Assembly (NCBI RefSeq): GCF_001444405.1
Contig: NZ_CP013187.1
Location: 2,666,001 to 2,730,000 of the forward strand
Source of the DNA: Pseudoalteromonas phenolica
GTDB taxonomy: Bacteria > Pseudomonadota > Gammaproteobacteria > Enterobacterales > Alteromonadaceae
DNA: 64,000 nt
Direction of reading: 5' to 3'
In this document: positions 54,256 to 62,548 of the stretch, one piece after another
Position numbering within the stretch: position 1 is the first letter of the stretch
How the letters are laid out: each line of letters starts with the position of its first letter
Notes under the pieces: model-generated
What the model saw: only the letters and a program-made list of their open reading frames with translations
What the model was told of the DNA's origin: nothing
Databases searched by the model: none
Translations under genes and position numbers: made by a program

Positions 54256-55466
54256 TGAAAGGCTATTTAAGAAATAACGGAAAAAAAGGTATCCGTAACG
54301 CAACACTTGTTGTTTATTTGGTTGAATGCGCCAAGCATGTAGCTTCTAAAATAGTTGACTCTTTCGACAACGATAGTGTGCAACTTGTTGGATTCTCAGG
54401 TTGTTACCCTAATGATTACGCCTTAGATATCATGACAAAATTGTGTACCCATCCAAATGTGGGCAGTACGTTAATTGTGTCTTTAGGTTGTGAAGGGTTT
54501 AACCGAGAAGCACTTGCTAATGCAGTCAAAGACAGTGGTAGACCTTGTTCAACTTTGGTAATTCAACAAAACCAAGGCACAGCTAAAAGTATCGTTAAAG
54601 GCAAAGAAATCGTTGCAGAACAGTTAAATAGCTTAGCATCAACCCCGCTTGTTGATCTGGAAATAAGCGACATCGTTGTGGGCACAATTTGTGGTGGCTC
54701 TGATGGAACGAGCGGTATCACCGCAAACCCCGCTGTGGGCAGTTGTTTTGATCACTTAATCGATCATGGCGCTACATGTATGTTCGAAGAAACAGGCGAA
54801 CTTATCGGCTGTGAAGATGTAATGATCGACCGAGCTGCAAATCAAGTTGTCGCGGCTAATATTCTGGGTGCGATCGAAAAAGCCGAAATTTATTATCAAA
54901 AAATGGGTTACGGTAGCTTTGCACCTGGTAATGCAGAAGGCGGCCTGACTACTCAAGAAGAAAAATCGATGGGTGCATATGCCAAATCTGGTCGCTCAGA
55001 AATCCAAGGGGTAATAAAGCCAGGAGAAGCACCATCTGGAAAAGGTCTATATTTAATGGATGTTGTTCCAGATGGAGAACCCATGTTCGGTTTCCCTAAT
55101 ATTGCTGATAATGCTGAAATTGTAGAAATGATAGCGTCAGGCTGTCACCTTGTTCTTTTTACTACAGGACGAGGCTCTGTAGTTGGCTCAGCAATTTCAC
55201 CTATCGTTAAAGTATGTGCCAACCCAGAGACTTATGAAAATTTATCTGACGATATGGATGTAAACGCAGGGAAGATTTTGCTCGGTGAATCTACTATCAA
55301 TGAAACAGGTCAAGAAATTGTTAATAAGGTAATTGATGTTTGTTCAGGGAAAAAATCTAAATCTGAACAATTAGGCCACCAAGAGTTTGTTCTGACATAC
55401 AAGCGCTTTAATCATGAAGAGGATTCTAAATTAACTCTTAAACATAAAGGCGATGCTTTATGCTAA
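54252..55466 (+). CDS. UxaA-type dehydratase large subunit, probable L-fuconate dehydratase
   Basis: 404 residues (a second ATG at 54255 is also possible). Matches the C-terminal catalytic part of the UxaA/GarD family: YLRNNGKKGIRN, GCYPNDYALD, SLGCEGFN, GTICGGSDGTSGITANPAVG, PGNAEGGLTTQEEKSMGAYAKSG, LFTTGRGSVVGSAISPIVKV. It is an Fe-type dehydratase acting on sugar acids. From the neighbouring genes the substrate is probably L-fuconate, giving 2-keto-3-deoxy-L-fuconate; altronate is less likely because no uronate genes are present. Overlaps the next gene by 7 bp. Confidence 0.85.
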   Translation: MMKGYLRNNGKKGIRNATLVVYLVECAKHVASKIVDSFDNDSVQLVGFSGCYPNDYALDIMTKLCTHPNVGSTLIVSLGCEGFNREALANAVKDSGRPCSTLVIQQNQGTAKSIVKGKEIVAEQLNSLASTPLVDLEISDIVVGTICGGSDGTSGITANPAVGSCFDHLIDHGATCMFEETGELIGCEDVMIDRAANQVVAANILGAIEKAEIYYQKMGYGSFAPGNAEGGLTTQEEKSMGAYAKSGRSEIQGVIKPGEAPSGKGLYLMDVVPDGEPMFGFPNIADNAEIVEMIASGCHLVLFTTGRGSVVGSAISPIVKVCANPETYENLSDDMDVNAGKILLGESTINETGQEIVNKVIDVCSGKKSKSEQLGHQEFVLTYKRFNHEEDSKLTLKHKGDALC

Positions 55467-56482
55467 ACAAGAATCAAATCGGAAACACTGGACTTCATGT
55501 CACTGAATTAGGGTTCGGTGCAGCTACCTTAGGCAATTTATACCGTCCCATTAGTGATAATGACGCATATCGTGCGGTAGAAAAAGCCCTAGAACTGGGT
55601 ATCAATCAATTTGATACCGCCCCTTACTATGGCTTTGGCTTGAGTGAAAGAAGAATAGGCAATGTCTTAAGAACTGAGAATCAAGATGATTGGGTTTTGT
55701 CGACTAAAGTGGGCCGCCTCCTTAAGCCATGTGCTAATGCCAGCGACAAATATGGCTTTTGCTCCCCGATGCCCTTTGAGCCAGAATATGACTATTCCTA
55801 TAACGGTATTATGCGGTCTGTCGAAGACAGTATTCAGCGTTTAGGTCTGTCAAAAATTGATATCGTTTACATGCATGACATTGGTTCTGCAACACATGGT
55901 GATCAGCACCCTGTGCAATTTAAAATTGCAGAAAGTGGGTTCAGAGCTTTAGAAGAATTGCGTGATCAAGGTGTAATAAAAGCCATTGGATTAGGTGTAA
56001 ATGAGTATCAGGTTTGCGAACAGGCAATGGAGTATTGCAAATTTGACTGCTTCTTACTCGCAGGTCGTTACACATTGCTTGAGCAAGAAGCGCTCACTTC
56101 ATTTTTACCCAAATGTGAACGTGACAACATCTCTATTATTTTAGGTGGTCCGTATAATTCTGGCATTTTAGCCACGGGTGTTAAAAATGCAAAGTCAGTC
56201 CCTCATTATGACTATGGTCCCGCACCTAAAGAGATAACTCAACGTGTCGCAGACATTGAAAGTGTATGTGAAGAATATAATGTTTCACTTGCTTCTGCAG
56301 CACTACAATTTCCACTTGCTCACCCAGCAGTTGTGAGTGTTATTCCAGGGTTAAGCTCTGCGAATCGTGTTGAATCAACTGTAAAACAGATCAAAGAAAC
56401 AATACCTGCCGAATTTTGGCAAACACTCAGAGATAAAGGACTTATTCATTGCGAAGCACCTATTCCGGGAATATCACTATGA
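55460..56482 (+). CDS. Aldo/keto reductase, probable L-fucose (D-threo-aldose) 1-dehydrogenase
   Basis: 340 residues, AKR barrel. Catalytic tetrad residues visible: Asp and Tyr in QFDTAPYYGFG, Lys in STKVGR, His in IVYMHDIG. Nucleotide-binding segment near SVIPGLSSANRVE. The family includes D-threo-aldose/L-fucose and L-galactose dehydrogenases that oxidise C1 to the lactone with NAD(P)+. This would start the pathway, and the lactonase gene follows with a 4-bp overlap. A pyridoxal dehydrogenase-type activity is a less likely alternative. Confidence 0.85.
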   Translation: MLNKNQIGNTGLHVTELGFGAATLGNLYRPISDNDAYRAVEKALELGINQFDTAPYYGFGLSERRIGNVLRTENQDDWVLSTKVGRLLKPCANASDKYGFCSPMPFEPEYDYSYNGIMRSVEDSIQRLGLSKIDIVYMHDIGSATHGDQHPVQFKIAESGFRALEELRDQGVIKAIGLGVNEYQVCEQAMEYCKFDCFLLAGRYTLLEQEALTSFLPKCERDNISIILGGPYNSGILATGVKNAKSVPHYDYGPAPKEITQRVADIESVCEEYNVSLASAALQFPLAHPAVVSVIPGLSSANRVESTVKQIKETIPAEFWQTLRDKGLIHCEAPIPGISL

Positions 56483-57336
56483 TTAAGATCGACTGTCACC
56501 AACATTTTTGGTCACTTCAGCGTAATGACTACGACTGGCTAACAAGTGACTTAGAACCACTTTATAGAGACTTCTTACCAGATGAGCTAAGTGGAAAACT
56601 GAAAAAAAATGGCATTGAAGGTACCGTGTTAGTTCAAGCTGCAGCGACAGTGGAAGAAACCAGATATCTTCTTGATTTAGCAAATCAGCATCCTTTTGTT
56701 AAAGGGGTTGTTGGTTGGGTCGACTTTGAAAGCGAGGATGTTCTCTCTACATTAACTGAGCTTGCGCAAAACCCACTTTTCAAAGGGGTTAGGCCAATGA
56801 TACAAGAAATTAAAGACGATAAATGGATTTTATCACCTAATTTTGAAGTTGTTTTTGACAAGCTTATTGAGCTTGACCTGACATTTGATGCCCTAATTAA
56901 ACCTCAACATATCAAAATAATTGACACACTTGCGAAGAGATTTCCCGACTTAAAAATCGTGATAGATCATTGCGCAAAACCAGAGTTGACCAGATTTAAA
57001 ACAAACAGCAATGCTAACCAATGGTTTTTCGACATTGCTTCTATTTCTATCAACAAAAATGTTTATTGCAAGCTCTCGGGTGTACTAACTGAAGCAGGAG
57101 AATCACCAGACTTTCTGCTTATCAGAAATGTGATGGACCACATCTTAAAGTCATTTGGTGCTAGGCGTGTAATGTGGGGAAGTGATTGGCCAGTTGTAAA
57201 CCTTGCTAGTGACTATGACAACTGGTTCAACGTGGTGAAAATCTTTTTAGACGAGACGATCCCAAACTATCAACATCTTATTTGGGCCGGCAGTGCCATT
57301 GAATTTTATAGTCTAAATGTAGGAGAAGTAGAATGA
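56479..57336 (+). CDS. Amidohydrolase-family lactonase, probable L-fucono-lactonase
   Basis: 285 residues from the ATG at 56479 (MIKIDCHQHFW), overlapping the upstream stop as ATGA; a longer frame from 56449 is rejected. It belongs to the amidohydrolase_2 lactonases: CHQHFWSLQRNDYDWL, VLVQAAATVEETRYLL, GVVGWVDFE, KIVIDHCAKPE and RVMWGSDWPVVNL carry the metal/catalytic His and Asp. Characterised relatives hydrolyse L-fucono- and L-rhamnono-lactones. Overlaps the SDR start by 4 bp. Confidence 0.88.
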   Translation: MIKIDCHQHFWSLQRNDYDWLTSDLEPLYRDFLPDELSGKLKKNGIEGTVLVQAAATVEETRYLLDLANQHPFVKGVVGWVDFESEDVLSTLTELAQNPLFKGVRPMIQEIKDDKWILSPNFEVVFDKLIELDLTFDALIKPQHIKIIDTLAKRFPDLKIVIDHCAKPELTRFKTNSNANQWFFDIASISINKNVYCKLSGVLTEAGESPDFLLIRNVMDHILKSFGARRVMWGSDWPVVNLASDYDNWFNVVKIFLDETIPNYQHLIWAGSAIEFYSLNVGEVE

Positions 57337-58109
57337 CTCAAAGATTTCTAGATAAGACCGTTCTTATCACTGGCGGTGGTAGTGGTATTGGCAGAGAAAC
57401 AGCGATTCAATTTGCGAGTGAAGGTGCTTATGTCATTATTTTCGACATGGATACACAAGGAGCAGAAGAAGTTGTCGGCACGATTATTGACAAAGGTGGT
57501 AAAGCTGACTTTTTAAAAGTCGACGTCTCGAATTCAAGCATAGTGAATGATTACGTTTCAGAGTTAAGCAAAAAGTTTGAAATTGACATTTTAGTCAATA
57601 ATGCAGGTATTGCGCATATTGGCACTATCGAGCAAACAACCGAACAAGATCTAGACCGTATATACAACGTCAATGTCAAAGGTTGTTACAACTTAATGCA
57701 TGCAGTCATTCCGCAAATGAAGCAACGCAAACAAGGGGTCATACTGAACATTGCGTCTATTGCATCTTCAGTGGGTATTAAAGATAGGTTTGCTTACTCT
57801 ATGAGTAAAGGCGCTGTTCTTACTATGACTTACTCTGTCGCAAAAGATTATATCTCTGATGGTATTCGATGCAATTGCATTGCCCCAGCGCGAGTTCATA
57901 CACCTTTCGTAGATAATTTTTTAGAGAAAACCTATCCAGATAATAAAGAAGAAATGTTCGAGATGTTATCTAACTCTCAGCCTATTGGTCGTATGGGCGC
58001 CGTCAATGAAATTTCTTCTTTGATTTGCTTTTTATGTTCAGACGATGCCGCCTTTATCACAGGCAGCAACATCCCTATTGATGGTGGGTTTGTCACATTG
58101 AACAACTAA
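57333..58109 (+). CDS. Short-chain dehydrogenase, probable 2-keto-3-deoxy-L-fuconate dehydrogenase
   Basis: 258 residues, classical SDR: NAD-binding TGGGSGIG at residues ~13-20, acidic FDMD after beta-2 (NAD preference), LVNNAGIAHIG, catalytic Ser in NIASIASS, YSMSK active site, and a C-terminal ITGSNIPIDGGFV. In the pathway it would oxidise the C4 hydroxyl of 2-keto-3-deoxy-L-fuconate to the 2,4-diketo acid, as shown for Xanthomonas relatives. It could instead be an L-fucose dehydrogenase, like the SDR FucX of C. jejuni; the AKR makes the first reading more likely. Confidence 0.83.
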   Translation: MTQRFLDKTVLITGGGSGIGRETAIQFASEGAYVIIFDMDTQGAEEVVGTIIDKGGKADFLKVDVSNSSIVNDYVSELSKKFEIDILVNNAGIAHIGTIEQTTEQDLDRIYNVNVKGCYNLMHAVIPQMKQRKQGVILNIASIASSVGIKDRFAYSMSKGAVLTMTYSVAKDYISDGIRCNCIAPARVHTPFVDNFLEKTYPDNKEEMFEMLSNSQPIGRMGAVNEISSLICFLCSDDAAFITGSNIPIDGGFVTLNN

Positions 58110-58175
58110 CTCAAGCAACACAACTTTCAACCCCTTGCGGTGTTTATTTTTAACCCTAAAAGATAGGTACGAGAC

Positions 58176-58541
58176 ATGAATAATAGATTTGTATTAGCTC
58201 TAGATCTTAAAGACGACGAACTTCTTATCGAACAATATGTTGACTACCACCGACCAGGTTCTGTTTGGGCTGAAGTAATTGAGAGTATTGAAGAGTCTGG
58301 CATTGAAGTTATGGAAATTTATCTTGTTGAAAACAGGCTTGTCATGGTGATGGAAGCCAACGAATCGTTTTCATTCTCTGATAAACAAGCAGGCAAAAAC
58401 GATGACATTGTAAAAGCATGGGAAGTCTTAATGTCTCGATTTCAGCAAACATTGCCAAGCTCTAAAAAAGGCGAAAAGTGGGTTGTGATGGAAAAAATCT
58501 TCGATCTTAAAGCCCATGTAGCCAACAAAGATAAACAGTAA
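58176..58541 (+). CDS. RhaM-like mutarotase (DUF718), probable L-fucose mutarotase
   Basis: 121 residues. Matches the L-rhamnose mutarotase/DUF718 ferredoxin-like fold: FVLALDLKDDELLIEQYVDYHRPGSVWAEV (split at YH), with the conserved His in the YHRPG segment, GIEVMEIYLVENRLVMVME, and the KGEKWVVMEKIFDL C-terminal strand. It interconverts anomers of a 6-deoxy sugar so that the dehydrogenase has its preferred anomer. A similar gene lies in the C. jejuni fucose locus. AGG precedes the ATG. Confidence 0.85.
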   Translation: MNNRFVLALDLKDDELLIEQYVDYHRPGSVWAEVIESIEESGIEVMEIYLVENRLVMVMEANESFSFSDKQAGKNDDIVKAWEVLMSRFQQTLPSSKKGEKWVVMEKIFDLKAHVANKDKQ

Positions 58542-58561
58542 TTAAATTTTAGAGGTACAAC

Positions 58562-59410
58562 ATGAAACTTATTAGATTTGGCGAAAAAAATGATGAAAGA
58601 CCGGGTGTTATAGACAGCAACGGTAAAATTAGAGATCTATCTTCTTATTTTCAAGATTATGACAAAGCCTTCTTTTTATCTGATGGTTTAGAAAAAATCA
58701 AAAGATTAAATTACAAATCGGCACCTGTAATTGATGAGCCTGTAAGAATCGCCCCGCCCATTGCCAACGTTGGGAAATTTATTTGTGTAGGCCTTAACTA
58801 TGCAGACCACGCAGCTGAATCTGGTATGGATGTACCTGATGAGCCTGTGTTATTTATGAAAGCAACCTCATCAATTGTTGGGCCGAATGACGCTGTTGTT
58901 TTACCACCTGATTCTGAAAAATCAGATTGGGAAGTAGAGCTGGGTGTCATTATTGGTAAAGAAGCCAAATATGTATCAGAAGAAGACGCAATGGACTATG
59001 TTGCGGGTTTTTGTCTAATCAATGATTTATCAGAAAGAACGTATCAGCTAGAAAAAGGCGGTCAATGGTGTAAAGGTAAAGGATGTGACACATTTGCGCC
59101 AATGGGTCCTTTTATGGCAACTGCTGATGAAGTAAAAGAGCCAAACAATCTTCATATTTGGTTAGAAGTAAATGGTGAAATTAAACAAAACGGCAATACC
59201 AATACAATGGTATTTACTGTTCCTTTTCTTGTTCACTACATCAGCCAATTTATGAGCTTACAGCCTGGTGACGTAATTTCAACGGGTACACCACCGGGTG
59301 TAGGGTTAGGTATGACTCCACCTCAATACCTGAAAGAGGGTGATGAAATGCGCCTTGGTATTGAAGGTCTTGGCGAACAAGTACAAAAAGTAGAACGCTA
59401 TAAAAAATAG
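58562..59410 (+). CDS. Fumarylacetoacetate-hydrolase family, probable 2,4-diketo-3-deoxy-L-fuconate hydrolase
   Basis: 282 residues, the length of the two-part FAH proteins. The metal site is recognisable as EVELGVIIGKEA, LINDLSERTYQ and GKGCDTFAPMGPF, with FICVGLNYADHAAESG before and STGTPPGVGLGMTPP after. Xanthomonas homologues split 2,4-diketo-3-deoxy-L-fuconate to pyruvate and L-lactate. AGAGG lies before the ATG. The downstream lactate dehydrogenase supports the reading. Confidence 0.88.
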   Translation: MKLIRFGEKNDERPGVIDSNGKIRDLSSYFQDYDKAFFLSDGLEKIKRLNYKSAPVIDEPVRIAPPIANVGKFICVGLNYADHAAESGMDVPDEPVLFMKATSSIVGPNDAVVLPPDSEKSDWEVELGVIIGKEAKYVSEEDAMDYVAGFCLINDLSERTYQLEKGGQWCKGKGCDTFAPMGPFMATADEVKEPNNLHIWLEVNGEIKQNGNTNTMVFTVPFLVHYISQFMSLQPGDVISTGTPPGVGLGMTPPQYLKEGDEMRLGIEGLGEQVQKVERYKK

Positions 59411-59512
59411 CTTTTCCTTTTAACCTACCCGTTCAATTAAAAGATGTGGCTTTTCGCATTATTAAACTTTTGTTCAATGAAGGTTTTAGAAAAGCCACAA
59501 ATAGGCAAAGCA

Positions 59513-60664
59513 ATGAAAGATTACTATAACCCAAAGTATCCCTGTACTGAGGATCTCAAAAGAAAAGCTCAAAAGCGGATGCCAAAATTCGCGTATGATT
59601 ATCTGATCAGTGGATGCATGGAAGACACTAGTGTTAGAAAGAATGAGCAACAAATTGACAGTGTTGAGCTTAGAAGCCAATTGCTCAAGCCATATAATGA
59701 TTGTGATTTGTCAGTAGAGTTATTTGGCCATAAATATTCTGCTCCCTTTGGCATCGCGCCAGTCGGTTTGCAAGGTTTAATGTGGCCTAAAGCGCCCGAA
59801 ATTCTGGCTAAAGCAGCAATGGAAAAAAACATTCCATACATTTTGAGTACTGTTTCTTCAAGCTCACTAGAAAGAATTGCAGAAGTGTCTGAAGGTCATG
59901 CTTGGTATCAAGTTTATAACCCCTCAGATGCTGGTATTAGAAAAGATTTGCTCAATAGAGTGAAATCAGCAGGGTATAAAGTATTGGTGGTCACAGTAGA
60001 TGTACCCACTTTTGGTTATAGGCCAAGAGACATTAGAAATGGATTGTCTATGCCGCCTAAAATGAGCCTCAGTAATATTCTTCAAATGCTTGCAAAACCC
60101 AATTGGCTGATCGAAACGGCTATTGCAGGCAAACCAGAAATGGAAACGCTTAAGCCGTATATGCCAAAGAATATGCCTATGGATCAACTAGCCAGTTTTA
60201 TGAATAAAACTGTCATGGGTCCAGTTGATTTAGAAGGGTTGAAACATATAAGAGACTTTTGGCAAGGTCCACTCATTGTGAAAGGGTTAATTAGCGAGCA
60301 AGATGTGCTCGATGCAATTAAATTAGGCGCTGATGGTGTTGTTATTTCAAATCATGGTGGCCGACAGCTCGATGCTGGTGAATCTCCCGTACTGACGACA
60401 CAATCCCTATCGGCAAAATACAAAGATCAAATAAAAATCTTTATGGATAGCGGTATTCAAAACGGTACTAACATAGCCAGCGCCCTCGCCTCTGGTGCCG
60501 AATTTACATTCTTAGGCCGAACTTTTGTATATGGTGTAGGAGCTTTAGGAAAGTATGGTGGTTATCACACAATAAATGCCCTCACAATGCAACTTACTCA
60601 AATCATGAAACAACTACGTTGTGAAAAAGTTGCTGATTTACCAAATTATCTAGTAAGGAATTAA
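59513..60664 (+). CDS. lldD: FMN-dependent alpha-hydroxy-acid dehydrogenase, probable L-lactate dehydrogenase
   Basis: 383 residues from the ATG at 59513 (MKDYYNPKYPCTEDL), which aligns with family N termini and follows AGGCAAAG. The frame is open further upstream but no better start is seen (ATG at 59477 lacks a ribosome site). FMN/substrate residues: PFGIAPVGLQGL, VTVDVPTFGYRPRD, and VVISNHGGRQLD with the catalytic His and Arg. It would oxidise L-lactate released by the preceding hydrolase to pyruvate, passing electrons to the respiratory chain. Last gene of the operon. Confidence 0.87.
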   Translation: MKDYYNPKYPCTEDLKRKAQKRMPKFAYDYLISGCMEDTSVRKNEQQIDSVELRSQLLKPYNDCDLSVELFGHKYSAPFGIAPVGLQGLMWPKAPEILAKAAMEKNIPYILSTVSSSSLERIAEVSEGHAWYQVYNPSDAGIRKDLLNRVKSAGYKVLVVTVDVPTFGYRPRDIRNGLSMPPKMSLSNILQMLAKPNWLIETAIAGKPEMETLKPYMPKNMPMDQLASFMNKTVMGPVDLEGLKHIRDFWQGPLIVKGLISEQDVLDAIKLGADGVVISNHGGRQLDAGESPVLTTQSLSAKYKDQIKIFMDSGIQNGTNIASALASGAEFTFLGRTFVYGVGALGKYGGYHTINALTMQLTQIMKQLRCEKVADLPNYLVRN

Positions 60665-60665
60665 C

Positions 60666-60679
60666 AGTTAGCGCTAACT
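60666..60679. promoter_or_regulatory. Perfect 14-bp palindrome AGTTAGCGCTAACT
   Basis: It has the form of a LacI-family operator (central CG), but lies just after the lldD stop between convergent genes, where an operator would be unusual. Confidence 0.3.
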
Positions 60680-60681
60680 TT

Positions 60682-60708
60682 GCCCCCAATTACTGGGGGC
60701 TTTTTTTT
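60682..60708 (+). terminator. Intrinsic terminator of the fucose catabolic operon
   Basis: GCCCCCA/TGGGGGC-type stem with ATTAC loop and T8. Confidence 0.93.
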
Positions 60709-60780
60709 AGCCTATGCAATCCCACAGGCTCTTTATCACACGTTCTTTAGTGATGTGGCTTACTCCCAAATCGTATTCAA

Positions 60781-60809
60781 AAAAAATGCCCCATAAGGGG
60801 CATTTTTTT
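60781..60809 (-). terminator. Intrinsic terminator of the abgT-type gene
   Basis: AAAAATGCCCC/GGGGCATTTTT stem, symmetrical; overlaps the stop codon region of the transporter gene. Confidence 0.88.
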
Positions 60810-62358
60810 AACCTGGGTAGGTATAGCTTGATTGCAGGCCTAGCGGAATACCAAGACCCCAATAAGCCAATAAGAACAAGCTCCAACCAATTAAGAATGC
60901 AATTGAATAAGGCAGCATCATCGCAATCAATGTACCGATACCAGTGTCTTTCACATACTTCTGACAATATACAACCACCAGTGGGAAGTAAGGCATCAGC
61001 GGTGTAATGATGTTTGAGCTTGAGTCACCAACACGGTAAGCCGCTTGGCTTAAGTCTGGTGAAATACCAAGTTGCATTAACATAGGCACAAAGATTGGAC
61101 CTAATAGCGCCCACTTTGCCGAGCTTGAGCCAACAAATAAGTTAACAAAAGCGGTTAAGAAAATAATACCAATCACTGTGATGTAGCTTGGTAAAGCAAG
61201 CGCTTTAAGTACTTCCGCACCTTCAATTGCCAATAATGCACCAAGGTTTGACTGGCTGAATGCTGAGATAAACAAGGCACAGAAGAACGCCATAACAATG
61301 TAGTAAGCCATGCTACCCATTGCTTTACTCATGGCATCAATCATGTCTTTCGATGACTTAAAAGTACCAACCATGAAACCAAAGATGGCACCAGGGATCC
61401 AAAATAGTAAGAAGATAAGTGGCACAATTGATTGCATAAGCGGTGCACTAAAATCAGTCAGTGACCCATTCGGACTGCGAAGTGCTGAGTCTTCACCGCT
61501 TGATGCATAAGCTAATAATGCAAGACCTGCAATCATCACTGAAGATGCAACCAAGAATGCTTTACGCTCTTTAGAAGTGACTTCATCAAAAGAAGGTAGG
61601 TTGTCAGTATCGCCATCTACTTTAGTAGCCTGTAAACGAGGCTCAATGATTTTATCAGTGATATACCAACCTAATAGGATGATAAATACGCTCGACGCTG
61701 AGGTGAAAAACCAGTTGTTTAGTGGGTTTACCGCAATTGTTGGATCGATGATTTGTGCAGAGCTTTGTGTGAAGCTTTGCAGTAATGGGTCAATACCAGA
61801 CGGTACGAAGTTGGCACTGAAGCCACCACTTACACCTGCAAATGCGGCTGCGATACCCGCCAGAGGGTGACGGCCCATGGCATAGTAAATTACACCCGCA
61901 ATTGGAATAACCAATACATAACCTGCATCAGTGGCTGTGTGGCTCACGATCGCGATTAAAATAATTGACGGTGTTAATAATGCCTGCGGTGTGCGCTTAA
62001 GCATCATTTTTAAACCCGCGTTAATGTAGCCTGAGTGCTCAGCAACCCCCACACCTAACATAGCAACAAGAACAACACCTAATGGTGCAAAGCCTGTGAA
62101 CGTTTTAACCATTGAGGCTAAAAAACCTGCCAGTGCATCACCGCTTAACAGGTTGTGTACAACGATTGCTTCACCAGTACGTGGATCGATTGCATCGAAA
62201 GTCGTACTTGAAAATAACCAAGAAAGTAACCATATTAATAACATGGCAGATAAAAAGATAATGGCTGGATCAGGTAGTTTATTGCCTACCCGTTCGATAC
62301 CATTAAGAAACTTGGCCACAGCACCGGTTGGCTGAGCCGTATTCGCTTGTTGAGTCAT
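60808..62358 (-). CDS. AbgT-family transporter
   Basis: 516 residues from the ATG at 62358 (MTQQANTAQPTG), behind GGAAGAAAG; a TTG 12 bases upstream is not needed. Around a dozen membrane segments. AbgT features: ERVGNKLPDPAIIFL at the N terminus, GVGVAEHSGYI, SHTATDAGYVLVIP, VSGGFSANFVPSGIDPLLQ and YRVGDSSSNIITPLMPYFPLV. Members take up p-aminobenzoyl-glutamate or export antifolate sulfonamides; the substrate here cannot be set. It closes the fucose island and is probably unrelated to it. Confidence 0.92.
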   Translation of the reverse strand: MTQQANTAQPTGAVAKFLNGIERVGNKLPDPAIIFLSAMLLIWLLSWLFSSTTFDAIDPRTGEAIVVHNLLSGDALAGFLASMVKTFTGFAPLGVVLVAMLGVGVAEHSGYINAGLKMMLKRTPQALLTPSIILIAIVSHTATDAGYVLVIPIAGVIYYAMGRHPLAGIAAAFAGVSGGFSANFVPSGIDPLLQSFTQSSAQIIDPTIAVNPLNNWFFTSASSVFIILLGWYITDKIIEPRLQATKVDGDTDNLPSFDEVTSKERKAFLVASSVMIAGLALLAYASSGEDSALRSPNGSLTDFSAPLMQSIVPLIFLLFWIPGAIFGFMVGTFKSSKDMIDAMSKAMGSMAYYIVMAFFCALFISAFSQSNLGALLAIEGAEVLKALALPSYITVIGIIFLTAFVNLFVGSSSAKWALLGPIFVPMLMQLGISPDLSQAAYRVGDSSSNIITPLMPYFPLVVVYCQKYVKDTGIGTLIAMMLPYSIAFLIGWSLFLLAYWGLGIPLGLQSSYTYPG

Positions 62359-62548
62359 GCTTTCTTCCAATAAAACAAAATTACTTAACCTTAACTTAGA
62401 TTGCTACTCTCAAGCAAGATAACGTCCCCAAAGGCCATACGATCCGCTTAGTTAATAACCATAAAATTATTTTTTTGCGTTATCGCAATAATTAGGAATT
62501 AAAATTCCACTACAATTAGCACAAATCATTAAAGGGATCCGACTTACC

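Noticed and set aside
53959..55466. Frameshifted single uxaA gene
   Set aside because: The two parts have their own ATGs with a 4-bp ATGA overlap and intact domain boundaries; the same split is known in C. jejuni, so it is natural.
38265..60664. Prophage or integrative element around the fucose island
   Set aside because: No integrase, tRNA attachment-site duplication, transposase or phage structural gene was seen at its edges; only short non-coding repeats are present.
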